Below are positions 4,909 through 7,781 of a DNA stretch of 7,781 nt, piece by piece. Origin of the DNA: Candidatus Mancarchaeum sp. (GTDB lineage: Archaea > Micrarchaeota > Micrarchaeia > Micrarchaeales > Micrarchaeaceae); NCBI GenBank assembly GCA_027364995.1, contig DAHXOG010000006.1, positions 1 through 7,781 of the forward strand, in the 5' to 3' direction. Both the position numbers and the translations under genes were made by a program. A model generated the notes under the pieces. It did not search any database and was not told the origin of the DNA. It worked only from the letters and a program-made list of their open reading frames with translations. Each line of letters opens with the position of its first letter. Within the stretch, counting starts at the first letter, position 1.

Positions 4909-6426
4909 TTGGCTAAGGTTAGTAAGAGCATTAAATCATCTAAATCTAAAGATAGTAATCCTTTCGTGTATAAAGAGATTGCATCATTAGCCATAGCGCT
5001 TGTAGTTTTCGTATTTATATATTTCGACTATTACGCAGTATACTTAGGAATAGCGCTTCAGGTAATTCTTGCCCTGGCATCATTGGTAATATCAGGGCTT
5101 GCGATAAAGAAGCTGCTCGGGACTAAGGGCGGCTATGGAATGATCATGCTAAGCGGAAGGCATGGCATAAAGGAGATAGACTATTTAGCAAGGAGATACG
5201 CTCGTTTCTGGGATCTTCTCTCTATGTGGGGATTAGTGCTGGGGTTCGGATTGTTATCATACCCGTTGCTTAGGGGCAGGGCCTCCAAAAAGGTTTACGC
5301 AATAGGGATAATAAGCAACATGCTCATATTGGCATTCGTGCTTCCGTTTACCACATATTCATTATTATTCATAAATATATCACGATTCAACGTCATATCA
5401 AGCGCTGAATTCTCGACCACAATACCAAGCATATCTGCCTTGATATATAACTTCACTTACCCTGGCGCATATTACTTGGAATACGTGCTCAAAGGCATAG
5501 TGCTTGTAGCAGGATTTTCCGGATATATAATAGCGCTGCTTGTCGCCAATGCAGGAGAAATCGTTATTGCAATAATAAGATCCATATCTGTAAATTCTAT
5601 AGCGCCTTTGCACAGTTCCACCCCAGGGGTGGCTCCAGTCATACCTGGAATAGACCTTCCGCTTTTCAGCGGCATACTCTCATTGGCCATAATATTGATA
5701 ATACACGAATTCTCGCATGGCATACTTGCGAGGTCCTTTAAGGTAAAGCTAAAATCTGTCGGAATTCTGCTTTTCGGCGTGGTACCTGTCGGGGCCTTTG
5801 TAGAGCCTGACGAAGCCGAAGTGGTAAAGCTTGACAAGAGGAAGCAGAATAAGATATTCTCTGCTGGAGTATCGTCCAACTTTCTTGCAATGGTAATATT
5901 CCTGATACCTATGCTCATAATGCTGCCTTATATACTTACCAATGTGTACGGGCATGGGGTTTTTGTCCAGTCAACAATTGCCGGATATCCTGCCAATAAC
6001 GTGATAAAGCCAGGCACTGAGATATTCGCATGGGACGGTGTTGGCATAAACAACATAACACAGCTTGAGAGCGTAGCGGGGAAGGATACGCCTGGAAGCC
6101 TTGTCAGCATAGCTACCAGCACAGGTAATTACACATTCGTGGCAAAGTCGGAAAACGGGACTAAGCTTGGGCTTATAGGAGTAGATCTATATGAAAAGTA
6201 TTTCCCCGTAACGAATACGCTTGAGAAAGGGATAGCGTATTTCTTTTACTCGCTTTTCGGCATATTGTTCATGCTTAACTTCCTTATAGCGGTAGTAAAC
6301 CTGCTTCCGGTTCCGGGCTTTGACGGTTGGAGGATATACGACAACAGCCTCAAGAAAAAATATGTAAACATATTGACCGCAGTAGTGGTTATAGCGCTGC
6401 TTATGAATATACTCCCATGGATCTGA
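4909..6426 (+). CDS. Site-2 protease family membrane metalloprotease (M50) with PDZ domain
   Basis: Intramembrane zinc metalloprotease, 505 aa from the TTG at 4909. Members cut membrane-anchored regulators or leftover signal peptides within the membrane. The zinc and catalytic motif HEFSH is at residues 266-270 within a hydrophobic helix, and the third zinc ligand is D472 in NLLPVPGFDG (464-473). GVVPVGAFVEPDE (290-302) and SAGVSSN (318-324) are typical of archaeal and bacterial S2P. A PDZ domain spans about 351-430, recognisable from AGYPANNVIKPGTEIFAWDG. About ten membrane helices are visible: five before the HExxH helix, including an N-terminal pair (24-66), and two after the PDZ. There are no alternative ATG or GTG starts until residue 78, which would remove the first two helices. 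No anti-sigma-like substrate gene adjoins it. The stop is 11 bases from the convergent phosphoesterase stop. Confidence 0.93.
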   Translation: MAKVSKSIKSSKSKDSNPFVYKEIASLAIALVVFVFIYFDYYAVYLGIALQVILALASLVISGLAIKKLLGTKGGYGMIMLSGRHGIKEIDYLARRYARFWDLLSMWGLVLGFGLLSYPLLRGRASKKVYAIGIISNMLILAFVLPFTTYSLLFINISRFNVISSAEFSTTIPSISALIYNFTYPGAYYLEYVLKGIVLVAGFSGYIIALLVANAGEIVIAIIRSISVNSIAPLHSSTPGVAPVIPGIDLPLFSGILSLAIILIIHEFSHGILARSFKVKLKSVGILLFGVVPVGAFVEPDEAEVVKLDKRKQNKIFSAGVSSNFLAMVIFLIPMLIMLPYILTNVYGHGVFVQSTIAGYPANNVIKPGTEIFAWDGVGINNITQLESVAGKDTPGSLVSIATSTGNYTFVAKSENGTKLGLIGVDLYEKYFPVTNTLEKGIAYFFYSLFGILFMLNFLIAVVNLLPVPGFDGWRIYDNSLKKKYVNILTAVVVIALLMNILPWI

Positions 6427-6440
6427 TGATTCAATAATCA
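6427..6440. repeat. Small inverted repeat in the protease/phosphoesterase convergent gap
   Basis: TGATT (6427-6431) and AATCA (6436-6440) with a 4-base CAAT loop fill the gap between two convergent stop codons and include the phosphoesterase stop. Possible bidirectional terminator, but weak and AT-rich. Confidence 0.25.
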
Positions 6441-7196
6441 GTTAGTCAGCTTCCTTAGCTCTTTTATTGTGCCAAAGTCTATGGTAGAGCCGTAACCGAC
6501 CGCAATGGCGTGCATGCCGTCCAGATTTAGCTTCTGGAATACAGGTGCCAGAAGCTCGGACCTTGGCACGGTATTTATTTCTGTGCCTCCGGCAAAAAAG
6601 TTCAGGGCAGGCAAAACAAGAATAGGCATATTTTTGTATTTGCCGTAAAGGAAGCATTTGAGCCTTTCATGCCTGCCTATCTCGTCTATTATGCCTATGG
6701 CTGGATGCTCATGGCCCATAATCATTGCTTTTATCCCTTTTGCTTCCTTGCTCTTTTCGATAATTGGCATTTCCTCGCCATGGAAGAACAGGTATTTTCC
6801 TATTATGGCCTGCTGCCTGAAAACTGAAAGCTTGAATGGTTCCTTGTATCGCTCTACGAAATTATCGTGGTTGCCCTTTATCAGTATGGGCTCTATGCCC
6901 ATATTCTTTGTGAACATTATAAAATCGTAAAGCTCGTTAAACTCCTCTTCGTCGACCTTTGAAAATTCGTTCTTGATGTCGCCATCCACAATGAGCTTTT
7001 TTGCCTTTGTTTTTTCTAAGGCAGAGCTTATCATGTCTGCCATCTTCTTGAAATTTACTTTTGGTATCAATAAGCCTTTTTTGGCCATTACGCCTTCGTA
7101 CCCTAAATGCATATCGGCGACTACCAACGCGTTAAGGCTTTTTATGAATGCTATAGGCATGCCGTCTATGAGCTCTATGTCATCGTTCAGCATCAT
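6438..7196 (-). CDS. Calcineurin-like phosphoesterase, SbcD/Mre11-related archaeal family (PdeM-like)
   Basis: Cytosolic two-metal phosphoesterase, 252 aa, full length for the small archaeal SbcD-related family. Metal-binding motifs occur in order: DMH (D28, H30), GD at 72-73 in VDGDIKNE, GNHD (108-111), FHGEE (H139) and GHEHPAI (H162, H164). The C-terminal PALNFFAGGTEIN is typical of the family. Homologues linked to bacterial DNA ligase/helicase clusters (PdeM) are regarded as DNA-repair nucleases, so a nuclease or phosphodiesterase acting on nucleic acid is likely here; the exact substrate is unknown. N76 stands where I recall a histidine being common (GDxxH). The gene follows the Lhr-like helicase by 49 bases on the same strand, which supports a shared helicase-nuclease role. 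The ATG at 7196 is the first possible start because a TAG directly precedes it; a second ATG follows immediately. No clear ribosome binding site is seen. Confidence 0.88.
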   Translation of the reverse strand: MMLNDDIELIDGMPIAFIKSLNALVVADMHLGYEGVMAKKGLLIPKVNFKKMADMISSALEKTKAKKLIVDGDIKNEFSKVDEEEFNELYDFIMFTKNMGIEPILIKGNHDNFVERYKEPFKLSVFRQQAIIGKYLFFHGEEMPIIEKSKEAKGIKAMIMGHEHPAIGIIDEIGRHERLKCFLYGKYKNMPILVLPALNFFAGGTEINTVPRSELLAPVFQKLNLDGMHAIAVGYGSTIDFGTIKELRKLTN

Positions 7197-7214
7197 CTAA
7201 TACCATCTATCTAG

Positions 7215-7242
7215 CATCACTTATTAACATCTTATTGTGATG
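7215..7242. repeat. Inverted repeat in the helicase/phosphoesterase spacer
   Basis: CATCAC (7215-7220) and GTGATG (7237-7242) are perfect 6-base inverted arms with a 16-base loop, in the 49-base spacer. On the minus strand the distal arm also supplies a GTGATG that opens a six-codon mini-ORF ending directly before the phosphoesterase ATG. Confidence 0.3.
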
Positions 7243-7245
7243 TAA

Positions 7246-7781
7246 TCATTTCGATGAGTTTATCTTCTTTATTACCATTTTGTGCAGGTATTTCAGGTAT
7301 TCGTGGCGTTCCTTCATCAAAACAACGTCGGCATGGCCGAATGTTATCATAGAATGCGCAAACGGGCTCGGGATTTGGGTTTTTATTATCTTGTAAGATA
7401 CGTCATCGGACTTTATGCTTTGGAGAAGCGCCTTTGTCCTTGGCAGATCCATTACCTCTTCAAATATCTCCCTGTATGTCTCTTTCAATACTGGAAAGTT
7501 CTTGTCGATATCCTCCACTGCCTTTATCAGCAGCATTGCGCTTATCTGCTGCCTGCCTACCGGGAACTTGTAGCCTTTGTAATTCCTGAGTATCATAAAG
7601 CTTCTCGCTGCAACGTGCCTGAACCTCCTTTTCATTATCTCGGTCTTCCTTATGTTTGTCCTTAATAGAGGCTCGGGATCCTTTGTTATTATCGATGATA
7701 TCACATCCTCTATGTCTTTTGGCTTTAGCTCTACCTCCGTATTTATCAAGAACCCGTTATCGTTTATAAGTATTCCTACAT
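7246..7781 (-). CDS. lhr: Lhr-like ATP-dependent helicase, C-terminal part (5' end beyond window)
   Basis: The last 177 residues of a large superfamily 2 DNA/RNA helicase of the Lhr group; the ATPase core and start lie to the right of the window. The frame stays open to 7781, including VGILINDNGFLI upstream of an internal TTG at 7749, so that TTG is not the true start. Recognisable C-terminal Lhr features are EPLLRTNIRKTEIMKRRFRH, then VAARSFMILRNYKG, GRQQISAMLL and, near the end, PSPFAHSMITFGHADVVLM. Archaeal Lhr proteins unwind DNA or RNA-DNA hybrids and are linked to repair and recombination. The order helicase then SbcD-related phosphoesterase recalls the bacterial ligase-associated repair cluster of helicase and PdeM, suggesting the two act on the same substrate. 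I assign the family from the C-terminus only. Confidence 0.82.
   Translation of the reverse strand, partial: VGILINDNGFLINTEVELKPKDIEDVISSIITKDPEPLLRTNIRKTEIMKRRFRHVAARSFMILRNYKGYKFPVGRQQISAMLLIKAVEDIDKNFPVLKETYREIFEEVMDLPRTKALLQSIKSDDVSYKIIKTQIPSPFAHSMITFGHADVVLMKERHEYLKYLHKMVIKKINSSK

Noticed and set aside
5472..5918. Minus-strand 148-codon frame within the protease gene
   Set aside because: It is antisense to the HExxH and PDZ-adjacent coding region and shows no family resemblance.
7282..7665. Plus-strand 127-codon frame
   Set aside because: It is antisense to the Lhr-like helicase C-terminus, which has clear family motifs.
7246..7749. A separate 167-aa gene starting at TTG 7749
   Set aside because: The frame continues open upstream to the window edge with residues that fit the Lhr family, so this is the tail of a longer gene.
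1..7781. CRISPR array, insertion sequence, phage or toxin-antitoxin module
   Set aside because: No spaced direct repeats, terminal repeats, transposase motifs or typical small-gene pairs were found. The genes are ordinary chromosomal ones.

Overview
This is an archaeal chromosomal window. The evidence is a class-1 archaeal/eukaryal type release factor (NIKS, YxCxxxF and GGQ motifs), the C-terminus of an archaeal Lhr-type helicase paired with an SbcD/Mre11-related phosphoesterase, a tRNA-Leu without an encoded CCA end, TATA-like boxes with very short leaders, a GGTG ribosome binding site and a TTG start. Codon use is rich in ATA (Ile) and AGG (Arg), and the intergenic spacers are short and AT-rich. 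The compact layout would suit a small-genome archaeon such as a DPANN lineage (Micrarchaeota-like), but that placement is a guess.

Layout, left to right. (1) Minus strand, 1-1707: tRNA-Leu(CAG), then a CsaA-like tRNA-binding-fold protein, then an APC-family amino-acid permease that runs off the left edge. (2) Plus strand, 1708-4505: a divergent promoter region, then serS (seryl-tRNA synthetase), a stem-loop with a T-run, and prf1 (aRF1, translation termination). (3) Minus strand, 4546-4722: an unrecognised 58-aa ORF, convergent with prf1. (4) Plus strand, 4909-6426: a site-2 protease (M50) with a PDZ domain, starting at TTG. (5) Minus strand, 6438-7781: the end of an Lhr-like helicase followed by a calcineurin-like phosphoesterase, probably one transcription unit and probably a nucleic-acid processing pair.

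The left and central part is centred on translation (tRNA-Leu, CsaA-like protein, SerRS, aRF1). The right part holds membrane proteolysis and DNA repair or processing. No mobile element, CRISPR array or rRNA was seen, and I found no clear new multi-gene system. No gene-free stretch exceeds about 215 bases. The most interesting unexplained signals lie in the spacers: a perfect 9-bp inverted repeat and a 13-bp palindrome between tRNA-Leu and serS, a recurring GCGTTA-containing element near three promoters, an orphan terminator-like hairpin upstream of the protease, and the small 58-aa ORF. Within proteins, aRF1 seems to have lost one of the two cysteine pairs of its C-terminal zinc site.
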